This document shows, piece after piece, positions 1-6,049 of a stretch of DNA of 56,148 nt. Numbering within the stretch: position 1 is the first letter of the stretch; each line of letters begins with the position of its first letter. Source of the stretch: a virus; the IMG/VR virus record IMGVR_UViG_3300033142_000289, positions 1-56,148 of that record; one strand, written 5' to 3'. Both the position numbers and the translations under genes were made by a program. The notes under the pieces are model-generated. The model saw only the letters and a program-made list of their open reading frames with translations. It did no database searches and was not told the origin of the DNA.

Positions 1-108
1 AATTAGTTTTTCTTTTCCACCTTCACAGGCTTTAACCATTTTCTTTTTGCCCGGTCTTGTACTCGGTCTCACCGAGTTACACTTCATATTCTTTTTGCTT
101 ACCGCCAT
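1..108 (-). CDS. Small basic protein, DUF5754-like, cut by the window edge
   Basis: This gene starts at 108 and runs off the left edge after 36 codons, so its C-terminus is not seen. The visible part is rich in Lys and Arg and contains the stretch KKMVKACEGGKEKLI. I recognise this as the start of the DUF5754-type small proteins of marine phages, whose function is unknown. The start codon overlaps the stop codon of the upstream gene by one base (TAATG), so the two are translationally coupled in the basic-protein operon read from 1269 leftwards. The family call is by eye from a partial sequence. The reading frame is well supported by the overlap and by the match. Confidence 0.6.
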   Translation of the reverse strand, partial: MAVSKKNMKCNSVRPSTRPGKKKMVKACEGGKEKLI

Positions 109-467
109 TATGATGTTGCTTTCTTATTAAAACGATTTTGCTGCTTATTAAACCTTTCAGTCATATTAGCTAATTTTTTTGCTGCTCGTTTTTTATTTCT
201 TATTTTCCTTGTTTTCCCTACAGGATTAGAAGAACTATTTGTTGCGATAACTAAACTACCATCATCTTGAAGAGTAGCAGATTTTCTTTTTACCTTCGCT
301 CCCTTTACTGTTTTTTTAGATATACGATTACTGCTTTCAATAGTAGAGTGGCTACTTCTTTTTAACTTTCCATTCTTTTCCCTCTTTACTGAAGCAGAAG
401 TTACTGTTGCTTTTTGTCTTGCCTTGCAATCCATCAAAGCACTTCCTGTTAATCCTTTACAACTCAT
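108..467 (-). CDS. Small lysine-rich protein with MSCxGLTG N-terminus
   Basis: The protein has 119 residues and is strongly basic throughout, ending in a Lys/Arg/Asn-rich tail. Its N-terminus, MSCKGLTGSALMDCKARQK, closely parallels the protein at 964-1269 (MSCEGLTGQKLKDCKAKAK), so the two look like paralogues sharing an N-terminal module and diverging afterwards. No catalytic motif is visible. Possible roles are DNA-condensing or virion-associated proteins, as suggested for other small basic phage proteins; this is inference. Start and stop overlap the neighbours by one base each (TAATG), the mark of a tight operon. Confidence 0.7.
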   Translation of the reverse strand: MSCKGLTGSALMDCKARQKATVTSASVKREKNGKLKRSSHSTIESSNRISKKTVKGAKVKRKSATLQDDGSLVIATNSSSNPVGKTRKIRNKKRAAKKLANMTERFNKQQNRFNKKATS

Positions 468-826
468 TATTTCTTTTTTCTAACTGATTTAACTTTTCTT
501 CCACCTGCACCTTGCTTACCTATCCTTGCTTTTTCAGCTTGTTTCTTTTTCAAAGTACCTCTTGACATTTCCGATTTTGTTACCGGTGTTTTTGATGATA
601 CTCTTTTGGATGGTCTGCAGTATTCGCTTCTACCTCCCGTTCCACAAGGCTTACCTGTTCTAGTGTCTATCCACTTCTCGGCAGTCCATCTTTTTAGATT
701 AGACCCTGCTTTAGATTTATTTACCTTGCCCTTTTTCTTTCTGCACTTAGCAGTTGCTTGTGCAGCACGAGCCGACCACTTGCCGTAACTCTTCATTACC
801 TTTTTGTAACAAGCATCCTTTGGCAT
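467..826 (-). CDS. Small basic protein, DUF5872-like
   Basis: The protein has 119 residues and is very rich in Lys and Arg. It begins MPKDACYKKVMKSYGKWSA and carries the stretches AEKWIDTRTGKPCG and EYCRPSKRVSSKTP. This matches my recollection of DUF5872-type proteins of marine phages and large algal viruses, which have no established function. Four cysteines (C6, C28, C62, C71) could bind metal or form disulfides. It starts three bases after the stop of the 43-residue gene and shares one base with the next gene, so it belongs to the same operon. The family name is by eye and not certain. Confidence 0.7.
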   Translation of the reverse strand: MPKDACYKKVMKSYGKWSARAAQATAKCRKKKGKVNKSKAGSNLKRWTAEKWIDTRTGKPCGTGGRSEYCRPSKRVSSKTPVTKSEMSRGTLKKKQAEKARIGKQGAGGRKVKSVRKKK

Positions 827-829
827 AAT

Positions 830-961
830 CTATTTCTTTTTACTTCCGCATTTTGCGTATACACTATTAGCTATCTGCTTATTAGAAGGTAGTCCGTACT
901 TTTCCGGTTTACCTTTCATTGACTTATTTGCTTGTGTGAAATATGGTTTTGCTTTACTCAT
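830..961 (-). CDS. 43-residue basic protein
   Basis: This short frame (start 961, stop 830-832) encodes MSKAKPYFTQANKSMKGKPE followed by 23 further residues ending in CGSKKK. It sits with a two-base gap behind the 101-residue gene and a three-base gap before the next, so the operon layout supports it as a real gene despite its size. Composition (Lys-rich, single Cys near the end) matches its neighbours. I do not recognise a family and see no functional motif. Confidence 0.6.
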   Translation of the reverse strand: MSKAKPYFTQANKSMKGKPEKYGLPSNKQIANSVYAKCGSKKK

Positions 962-963
962 AA

Positions 964-1269
964 CTATGCTCTATAACTTTTTCCGTTTTTCTTTCTTGCC
1001 ATACGAGTTCTTGACTTACCTAGACTTGTTCCCCCAAAAGCTAATTTACCTGCACCTGTAGTTCTTCGCTCTCCATTTGGTTTCTTTTCCCACTTAACTA
1101 CATCTTTATTTTTAAATGTACTTAAATCAGTAGTAGCCTTCTTTAGTTTCTCTGCTCTTGCTTTTGCTTTTTCTGCGTTGGTCTTTTTATCAGACTCAGC
1201 ATCTTTATCTATTTTTGCTTTAGCTTTGCAATCTTTTAGTTTCTGTCCGGTTAATCCTTCACAACTCAT
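964..1269 (-). CDS. Small lysine-rich protein with MSCxGLTG N-terminus, first gene of the basic operon
   Basis: The protein has 101 residues with two cysteines near the N-terminus (MSCEGLTGQKLKDCKAKAK), then a Lys/Ala/Glu-rich segment likely to be helical (about residues 18-45), then a basic tail. It is the first gene after the promoter at 1298-1305 and heads a chain of at least five closely packed small genes. The N-terminal module is shared with the protein at 108-467. Function is unknown; nucleoid-like DNA binding or a minor virion component are guesses consistent with charge. Confidence 0.7.
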   Translation of the reverse strand: MSCEGLTGQKLKDCKAKAKIDKDAESDKKTNAEKAKARAEKLKKATTDLSTFKNKDVVKWEKKPNGERRTTGAGKLAFGGTSLGKSRTRMARKKNGKSYRA

Positions 1270-1286
1270 ATCGAAATATTTATTAT

Positions 1287-1305
1287 TATCTTTGCTACAA
1301 AGATA
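1287..1305. promoter_or_regulatory. Palindromic face-to-face promoter pair
   Basis: The sequence TATCTTTG, CTA, CAAAGATA is a perfect eight-base inverted repeat. Each arm is a Bacteroidota -7 element (TAnnTTTG): the plus-strand copy at 1287-1294 points to the gene at 1320, and the minus-strand copy at 1298-1305 points to the gene ending its leader at 1269. Transcription would start inside the opposite element, so the two promoters should exclude each other. I see no clear TTTG -33 element for either. Confidence 0.6.
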
Positions 1306-1319
1306 TTAAATTTAATTGA

Positions 1320-1751
1320 ATGCCTGATTACTTGAAATATTGGAAGGTAGTCCGATATTATATTAAGTCTAAATACGACTTAACAACTGCTGATTTAGAT
1401 ATGCTTATGTTTCTCAGGTCTGAGAAATACTTTAGTAAAGATGACTTTGATGAGTTCAACGAATTACTAAGTTGGGATAAGAATAGATTCGAGAGTCTAA
1501 GGGAAAGAGGGTGGATAGAAGTTTTTAGAAAACGTAACGGTAAAAGAAAAGCTATATACCAATTATCTTACAAAGCAGTTAGAGTTATAACATCTATATA
1601 TAAAAAGTTAGAGGGAGAAGAGATTCCCGAATCGAAATCTAACAACCCCCTCTTTCTAAAAAACATAGGATATATGGATACTGTGTTTAGAAACTACATA
1701 AAGAAACTAAACAAAGCTATAAGACAACAACGACATCCCTCTCAGAAATAA
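1320..1751 (+). CDS. Winged-helix-like protein
   Basis: The protein has 143 residues. Residues about 18-90 look like a winged-helix fold of the MarR type: a helix starting TTADLDMLMFL, a helical stretch around DFDEFNELL and RFESLRERGWI, and a basic wing VFRKRNGKRKAIYQLS. It is expected to bind DNA, but whether it regulates phage or host genes cannot be told. It is the only plus-strand gene at the left end and is driven by the palindromic promoter it shares with the basic-protein operon, so it is a candidate regulator of that switch (inference). Its last 35 bases overlap the end of groES on the other strand. Confidence 0.65.
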   Translation: MPDYLKYWKVVRYYIKSKYDLTTADLDMLMFLRSEKYFSKDDFDEFNELLSWDKNRFESLRERGWIEVFRKRNGKRKAIYQLSYKAVRVITSIYKKLEGEEIPESKSNNPLFLKNIGYMDTVFRNYIKKLNKAIRQQRHPSQK

Positions 1752-1974
1752 CCGTATATGTCTCTTCTTTAATTATCATTGTATAACCCGCTCTTGAGTC
1801 ATAGTATATAACATCTTCTGAATCAATAACAACAACGTCAGTACCGGGTGCTATTACTTTTCCTTTCTTATATCTAATGTTGCTAGTATCTTCTGCGGAA
1901 AGTAATAGACCTGATTCAGTCTTAACCTCTTCTTTAATTTCTTTAATTAAAATATATTTACCTATTGGTTTCAT
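1717..1974 (-). CDS. groES: Phage co-chaperonin GroES
   Basis: The protein has 85 residues, slightly short for Cpn10 (about 95). It shows the family's pattern: a strand starting PIGKYILIKEI, a mobile-loop equivalent around TESGLLLSAED (SGLLL in place of GGIVL), KGKVIAPG, and a C-terminal strand VISERDVVVVL. It would cap the phage GroEL encoded just upstream on the same strand, with a 16-base gap. Gene order is GroEL first, the reverse of the usual bacterial groES-groEL. The 3' end overlaps the convergent gene at 1320-1751 by 35 bases. Confidence 0.85.
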   Translation of the reverse strand: MKPIGKYILIKEIKEEVKTESGLLLSAEDTSNIRYKKGKVIAPGTDVVVIDSEDVIYYDSRAGYTMIIKEETYTVISERDVVVVL

Positions 1975-1990
1975 TGTATAAGGTTTTAAA

Positions 1991-3583
1991 TTAATCTTTA
2001 TCCTCGTAAGTTCTAGCCATAGTTATTATAGCGTTAGTAGATAATATAGTTACTGCAACAGATACTGCATTTTGTAATGCAGACTTAGTAACCTTTAATG
2101 GGTCAATCACACCCATCTTATACATATCTCCCCATTCACCCGTCTTAATATTCATACCTTCATTACCTTCATCAAATTGAATATGGTGCTCTTCGTCACC
2201 GGATAACTCTAAACCTGCATTGGAATAAATCTGTAACAAAGGAGCACGAAGTGCTCTCGCTAAAATTTTACCGGCAACTTTATTATTATCGTCTTCAATA
2301 TAAGTGGCTTCTTTATAAAGTGCTACTCCACCACCGGGTAGGATTCCCTCTTCTAGTGCTGAACGTACTGCACATACTGCATCATCAACTCTATCGTATA
2401 GTTCTTTTTGTTCTAAGTCTGTTTGACCTCCAACATAAATAACTCCTACACCACCTGTAAGTGTTGCAATCCTTGATAGTATAAACTCTGCGTTGTTTTT
2501 ATCTGACTCTCTTTTGTGTGCTTCTTTTAGTTCTTTTATTCTTTTATCTAATCCTTCTACTTCAACTTCATCTTTAATGATGACGGTTGAGTCACGACCA
2601 ACTATCACCTTAGCACAGTGACCCAAATCATCTAACGTCATCAAGCTTAAATCATCACCGGTCTTTTCACTATAGTAAGTAGCACCCACGCTTAATGCAA
2701 TGTCCTGCATAAGTTCGTGTTGCTTATAACCAAATGATGGTGGTCCAATAGTACAAAGCTTTAAACCATTCTTCATTACATTAGCCGCTAATGTATTTGT
2801 TACATTCGCTGAGGTTGGTGCAATAATTAAAAGTCTTTTGTTATCTTGTATAACAGGCTTCAATACATTTTCTATATGTAGTAAATTTTCAATTGGTGCA
2901 TCACTAACTAGAATATAGCAATCCTCTAGTACACACTCGTCTTTCTTCTGATTGTTTACAAACAATGGTGATTCATATCCACGTTCAATCTTTAATCCAT
3001 TTGTAGATTCATAATATGTCTCAGATGTTTGAGACCTATCAATAGTAACTAATCCGTTTATACCCACCTTCTTGTATACCTCTGATATAATAGTACCCAA
3101 GTCTTTGTCATTGTTTGCTGATATAGTAGCAACGTCCTTTAGTTTCTTTTGTGTAACTCTTGTCGATTTCTTTTTTAAGTTACTGCATATGGTTTCGGTT
3201 AATGAAACTAAATCTCTTAATACCGATGTTTTATTTTCAGTTATAAGTTCTGCACCTGCTTTGACTAAAGCTTCAGTGAGAACAATTGCAGTTGTAGTTC
3301 CGTCTCCTGCTGAGGTCGCAGTTCTTTCGGCTGCTTCTTTCATCATCTTTACCGCAAGGTGTTCAGTGGGGTCGATAAGTGCAACTGCTTTAGCAACTGT
3401 TACTCCATCTTTTGTTACTGTTATTCCGTGGGTGTGTTGTGGTGATTCAATCAATACTGTTTGACCGGCAGGTCCTAGTGTAGACTTTACTGCTGAGGAT
3501 AATGTTTCAATCCCTTTGTATAATTTTTTTCTCCCCTCCTCATCGAACAATAAGTTCTTGGGAGTATATCCTATGTTTGACAT
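1991..3583 (-). CDS. groEL: Phage chaperonin GroEL
   Basis: The protein has 530 residues, near the full Cpn60 length. Conserved ATP-binding segments are visible: LGPAGQTV (36-43), DGVTVAK (59-65), AGDGTTTA (92-99) and GGGVAL starting at 417. The apical domain is shorter and more divergent than in bacterial GroEL, and the C-terminal Gly-Gly-Met tail is absent; the protein ends in TYEDKD. Family knowledge says such phage chaperonins fold phage proteins, often the major capsid protein. A promoter at 3607-3614 on the minus strand precedes it, and groES follows as the second gene of the operon. Confidence 0.95.
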   Translation of the reverse strand: MSNIGYTPKNLLFDEEGRKKLYKGIETLSSAVKSTLGPAGQTVLIESPQHTHGITVTKDGVTVAKAVALIDPTEHLAVKMMKEAAERTATSAGDGTTTAIVLTEALVKAGAELITENKTSVLRDLVSLTETICSNLKKKSTRVTQKKLKDVATISANNDKDLGTIISEVYKKVGINGLVTIDRSQTSETYYESTNGLKIERGYESPLFVNNQKKDECVLEDCYILVSDAPIENLLHIENVLKPVIQDNKRLLIIAPTSANVTNTLAANVMKNGLKLCTIGPPSFGYKQHELMQDIALSVGATYYSEKTGDDLSLMTLDDLGHCAKVIVGRDSTVIIKDEVEVEGLDKRIKELKEAHKRESDKNNAEFILSRIATLTGGVGVIYVGGQTDLEQKELYDRVDDAVCAVRSALEEGILPGGGVALYKEATYIEDDNNKVAGKILARALRAPLLQIYSNAGLELSGDEEHHIQFDEGNEGMNIKTGEWGDMYKMGVIDPLKVTKSALQNAVSVAVTILSTNAIITMARTYEDKD

Positions 3584-3600
3584 ATTTAATTAAATTAAAG

Positions 3601-3633
3601 TTTGCTCAAAGATACAAATTTATTTTATCTTAG
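3601..3633 (+). promoter_or_regulatory. Plus-strand promoter of the nuclease gene
   Basis: TTTG at 3601-3604 is followed after 21 bases by TATCTTAG at 3626-3633, a near match to TAnnTTTG. Transcription should begin at about 3639, on or beside the ATG at 3638, so the mRNA would be leaderless or nearly so. The -33 element sits beside the minus-strand groEL promoter (3607-3614). Confidence 0.45.
3607..3614 (-). promoter_or_regulatory. groEL-groES promoter, -7 element
   Basis: Read on the minus strand this is TATCTTTG, an exact TAnnTTTG element. It lies 24 bases before the groEL start codon. No obvious TTTG -33 element is seen at the usual distance. Confidence 0.55.
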
Positions 3634-3637
3634 CCTT

Positions 3638-3982
3638 ATGGAACATAACTCAGATTTTAAGTACGACCTTAAGCTTGGTAAAGTAAAAGAAGACGAACTA
3701 TACGATGCGTTCTCTTATAAAACAATTGAAGTAAAAACTGATTTCAAAACAAAGGAAACAGGGAATGTGTTTGTTGAATATGAAAGTAGAGGAAAGCCTA
3801 GTGGTATCTCTACAAGTTTAGCTGACTACTATTGTTTCGCTATTGAAGACTCATTTCATATTATAAAGCCTGAGGTATTAAAACAAAAATGCAGAAAATA
3901 TTTAGGTACTAAAAGAGATGTGGTTGGTGGAGACAGTGATACTTCTAAAGGAATATTACTTCCGGTAAATGAACTTGTATAA
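3638..3982 (+). CDS. PD-(D/E)XK nuclease-like protein
   Basis: The protein has 114 residues from the ATG at 3638. The pattern is FKYDLKLGKVKEDELYDAF, then IEVKTD, then TGNVFVEYESRGKPSGI. An upstream acidic cluster followed by E-V-K is the signature of the PD-(D/E)XK fold found in resolvase and restriction-like endonucleases, and I recognise the whole as a small nuclease-like family common in phages. Its target (branched DNA, packaging intermediates or host DNA) is unknown. I chose the ATG at 3638 because the conserved block begins right after it and the -7 element ends five bases before. An alternative TTG start at 3602 would lie in the promoter. Confidence 0.65.
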   Translation: MEHNSDFKYDLKLGKVKEDELYDAFSYKTIEVKTDFKTKETGNVFVEYESRGKPSGISTSLADYYCFAIEDSFHIIKPEVLKQKCRKYLGTKRDVVGGDSDTSKGILLPVNELV

Positions 3983-4000
3983 CTCTCGTCTAAATTGTAT

Positions 4001-4184
4001 ATGTCGAATGTCGTAAATAATTTCTACTATAGTAGTAGTAGTAGTAGTAGTAGTAGTAAAATTTTAATAAGAGAATTTGACTTTAAAATCGACATTATCG
4101 ACATCCTATTGATTATCAATAAGTTAACTTCTAATAACCGACACAAAAACGACATAGTAATGTCGAAAATCTGACATAGTAATG
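4001..4184. repeat. TGTCG/CGACA inverted-repeat and iteron module, copy 1
   Basis: ATGTCGAATGTCG (4001-4013) can pair with CGACATTATCGACAT (4090-4104), leaving a two-base bulge and a loop of about 76 bases. A perfect dyad ATTGATTATCAAT follows at 4108-4120. CGACA then recurs at 4139-4143 and 4150-4154, TGTCG at 4161-4165, and GACATAGTAATG occurs twice (4151-4162 and 4173-4184). The same elements in the same order lie at 13222-13395. A replication-initiator or regulator binding site is the most natural reading. Confidence 0.75.
4031..4058. repeat. AGT trinucleotide tract, nine repeats
   Basis: Nine consecutive AGT units plus one A lie in the loop between the arms of the long inverted repeat. 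It is preceded by CTACTAT, so the tract can fold back on it. Such tracts change length by slippage; copy 2 of the module has no such tract. Confidence 0.95.
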
Positions 4185-4257
4185 CACCTATAGTTCAGTT
4201 GGATAGAACAACTCACTTCTAATGAGTAGGTCCTAGGTTCGAGTCCTAGTAGGTGTA
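4184..4257 (+). tRNA. tRNA-Arg (anticodon UCU)
   Basis: A full cloverleaf can be drawn. The acceptor stem is GCACCTA (4184-4190) with TAGGTGT (4250-4256), with a G-U first pair. The D stem is GTTC/GAAC, the anticodon stem ACTCA/TGAGT with loop CTTCTAA, and the T stem CTAGG/CCTAG with loop TTCGAGT. The discriminator is A, and CCA is not encoded. The UCU anticodon reads AGA, a codon used heavily in this AT-rich genome. The gene begins at the end of the repeat module and is followed by a terminator. Confidence 0.95.
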
Positions 4258-4263
4258 CAAAAA

Positions 4264-4290
4264 AAAGAGACGGTAATCAGCCGTCTCTTT
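4264..4290. terminator. Bidirectional intrinsic terminator
   Basis: AAAGAGACGG (4264-4273) pairs with CCGTCTCTTT (4281-4290) around a seven-base loop. On the minus strand the stem runs into a run of T, giving a strong terminator for the small gene at 4319-4513. On the plus strand a weaker T stretch would end the tRNA transcript. Confidence 0.8.
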
Positions 4291-4318
4291 TACTATCAAT
4301 CAATCAAATCAAAATCAA

Positions 4319-4513
4319 CTACAATCTGTAGAAGTTCTTTCTGCCTTCAGCAAGTTCAATACCGTCTGCCATCATATCAACCTTCTTGGCTCTTCTAAAT
4401 GACTTCCTTAATTGTGATGCTTGTGCAATACCTGTGATTCCATCAGGTCTATCGTTTATAAGTCTGCCGTCTTTGACACGCAGTCCTCCCATACTTTGAT
4501 ATCTCATTTTCAT
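4319..4513 (-). CDS. Small basic protein of unknown function
   Basis: From the ATG at 4513 (an alternative ATG lies at 4507) the protein has 64 residues, beginning MKMRYQSMGGLRVKDGRLIN. It is basic, with a likely helix around QLRKSFRRAKKVDMMADGIE. I do not recognise the family. It is a lone transcription unit with its own TATATTTG promoter just upstream and a terminator just downstream, which strongly supports it as a real gene. A longer reading from 4603 would extend through the promoter and is unlikely. Confidence 0.65.
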   Translation of the reverse strand: MKMRYQSMGGLRVKDGRLINDRPDGITGIAQASQLRKSFRRAKKVDMMADGIELAEGRKNFYRL

Positions 4514-4529
4514 ATCTAATGCTTTTGTA

Positions 4530-4537
4530 CAAATATA
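4530..4537 (-). promoter_or_regulatory. Promoter -7 element for the 4319-4513 gene
   Basis: On the minus strand this reads TATATTTG followed by TAC, the same form as at 8422-8429. It lies 16 bases before the ATG at 4513. No convincing -33 element is seen upstream. Confidence 0.55.
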
Positions 4538-4687
4538 CAAAAATATTTTATCAGTTATATGTAACCAACGGGTAATATATAATATACGCTGACCGGACCC
4601 CAAACCGAAACCGATTTTTTTTAGAAAAAGTGTTTTGCTTTTGTTTGACCCGCTCTGATTTTTTTAGCTTTTTGTTTTGACCTGTTG

Positions 4688-4791
4688 CCCTGTACCCGTC
4701 AACCCCTGTACCCCCGTCCCCCCGTCCCACGTTCCACGGATTTGTCACCCCTGTTGACCCCTTCCCCCGTACCCGTGTCCCCCTTCCCCCG
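4688..4791. other. C-rich tract with G-quadruplex potential on the minus strand
   Basis: Twelve runs of three to six C occur in about 100 bases, separated by short spacers such as GTA, GT and TT; the minus strand is therefore a dense series of G runs. The rest of the genome is AT-rich, so base composition changes sharply here. The tract lies in the roughly 500-base gap between the small gene at 4319-4513 and the ArdC gene. It is open in one minus-strand frame with a Gly/Arg-rich translation, but no ATG start is present and the frame runs through the promoter at 4530, so I treat it as non-coding. Confidence 0.75.
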
Positions 4792-4951
4792 CTCAAACTT
4801 AAAGTATAGATACTTAAAGAGAGAGCGTTACCCCGTGCCGAAGTGAAATGTATATAAATATTTGTAGGTAATCAGACCCTGTGTAACTCTCTGAATATCA
4901 GGTAGTTTAAAAGAGAAATGAAAAAGAATTAGAAAATAATTTAAAAAATGC

Positions 4952-4982
4952 TTGTGAGTTAAATAGATTTAGACTAGATTTG
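4952..4982 (+). promoter_or_regulatory. Promoter of the ArdC gene
   Basis: TTG at 4952-4954 is followed after 20 bases by TAGATTTG at 4975-4982, an exact TAnnTTTG. The ATG of the ArdC-like gene follows 40 bases later through an A-rich leader. This looks like the start of the early plus-strand region. Confidence 0.7.
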
Positions 4983-5021
4983 TAAAATATTAATAATTTA
5001 AATAAACTAAAATTAAACATT

Positions 5022-5957
5022 ATGAGTAAGCAAAACGAAATTTTCGAAAGAGTAAATAAGCTAGTAATTGAAGGACTAGAAAAGGAAGGGATGAATTGGT
5101 TCAAGCCTTGGAAAGGTGGACAGGAAAACGCACCATTTAATCTAGCTACAAAACGCTATTACAACGGGTTCAATATCTTTATGTTAAACTGCGTTATGAG
5201 AGCCGAAGGTTATGAGTTCAACCAATGGTTAACTTTTAAACAAGTATCCGCAAAAGGTGGTAAGGTTGTTAAGGGTTCAAAATCTACTGAAGTTTACTTT
5301 TGGCAAATAGGATATTTTGATAATAAAACAGGGAAGTTTGTAAGTCCTAAGGAGGTTAAAAATATTAATCCAAATGAGAAATTAGCTGATGGGAAAGACA
5401 GGTACAGAAAGACTTTCTCAGTGAAATATTACAGAGTATTTAATATTGCTCAGTGCGAAGGAATTGAGCCAATGCAAACAGAGAAAGTTATTGAGGAGGT
5501 TCAAAACGAGCCTGTTGAGGTAGCTGAAACTTTAGTAAAAAACTACGTTGAAAATCAAAACGGTTTTGAGATTAAGCACGGTCAAAGTGGAGCGTATTAC
5601 TCACCATCAAGAGACTATGTAAATATGCCACACCTAGAGACGTTTGTTGACTCTGATAGCTATTACAAAGTTTTGTTTCACGAAATCGCTCACAGTACAG
5701 GTCACAAATCAAGACTTAACAGAAAGTCTTTAACTGAGGTAGCACATTGGGGTGACAATACTTACGCTAAGGAAGAGTTGGTTGCTGAGATTAGTGCAAT
5801 GTATTTAGTAGGGTTGCTAGGACTTAATCCAAAGAGCGATGACGAAAACTCTCAAGCCTACATAAAGGGTTGGTGTAAGCATCTTGCAGACAAGCCAAGC
5901 GAATGTGTCTACGCTATGCAACAGGCAACTAAGGTAGTAGAGTTTATACAGAAGTAA
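5022..5957 (+). CDS. ardC: ArdC-like antirestriction protein
   Basis: The protein has 311 residues. The N-terminal part (about 1-145), with WFKPWKGG, YYNGFNIFML and QWLTFKQVSAKGGKVVKGSK, is the ArdC single-stranded-DNA-binding domain. The C-terminal part carries a zincin metallopeptidase motif HEIAHSTGH at 220-228 and a downstream acidic cluster EELVAE at 251-256 that should supply the third zinc ligand. Family knowledge says ArdC proteins protect incoming DNA from restriction. As the first gene behind a strong promoter it fits an immediate-early defence role. An A-rich leader precedes the ATG and there is no Shine-Dalgarno sequence. Confidence 0.9.
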   Translation: MSKQNEIFERVNKLVIEGLEKEGMNWFKPWKGGQENAPFNLATKRYYNGFNIFMLNCVMRAEGYEFNQWLTFKQVSAKGGKVVKGSKSTEVYFWQIGYFDNKTGKFVSPKEVKNINPNEKLADGKDRYRKTFSVKYYRVFNIAQCEGIEPMQTEKVIEEVQNEPVEVAETLVKNYVENQNGFEIKHGQSGAYYSPSRDYVNMPHLETFVDSDSYYKVLFHEIAHSTGHKSRLNRKSLTEVAHWGDNTYAKEELVAEISAMYLVGLLGLNPKSDDENSQAYIKGWCKHLADKPSECVYAMQQATKVVEFIQK

Positions 5958-5961
5958 ACCA

Positions 5962-6010
5962 ACCACCACCGCCAACCGCCTCGCTATGAAAATAGCGGGG
6001 TTTTGGTGGT
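5962..6010 (+). ncRNA. CCACCA hairpin element, copy A
   Basis: The outer stem ACCACC (5962-5967 or 5965-5970) pairs with GGTGGT (6005-6010). The inner stem CCTCGCTAT (5979-5987) pairs with ATAGCGGGG (5992-6000) around a GAAA loop. It begins five bases after the ArdC stop codon and ends 39 bases before the next ATG. Related elements lie at 6267-6304 and 8491-8530. There is no T run, so it is not a classical terminator; an RNA processing or stability element is possible. Confidence 0.65.
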
Positions 6011-6049
6011 AGAAACTATTAATTAATTTATAAATCAAAATCAAAAATT

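Noticed and set aside
2251-3464. Plus-strand frames inside groEL
   Set aside because: They lie wholly within a strongly conserved gene on the other strand and have no family resemblance.
4001-4260. CRISPR array
   Set aside because: The repeats are short, irregular and palindromic, without spacers of constant length; the AGT tract is a microsatellite.
4551-4796. Gly/Arg-rich reading frame on the minus strand through the C-rich tract
   Set aside because: It has no ATG start (only TTG), uses GGG codons unlike the neighbours, and covers the promoter of the 4319-4513 gene.
4820-4892. A second tRNA in the tRNA-sized stem element
   Set aside because: No D-arm, anticodon-arm or T-loop consensus can be drawn.
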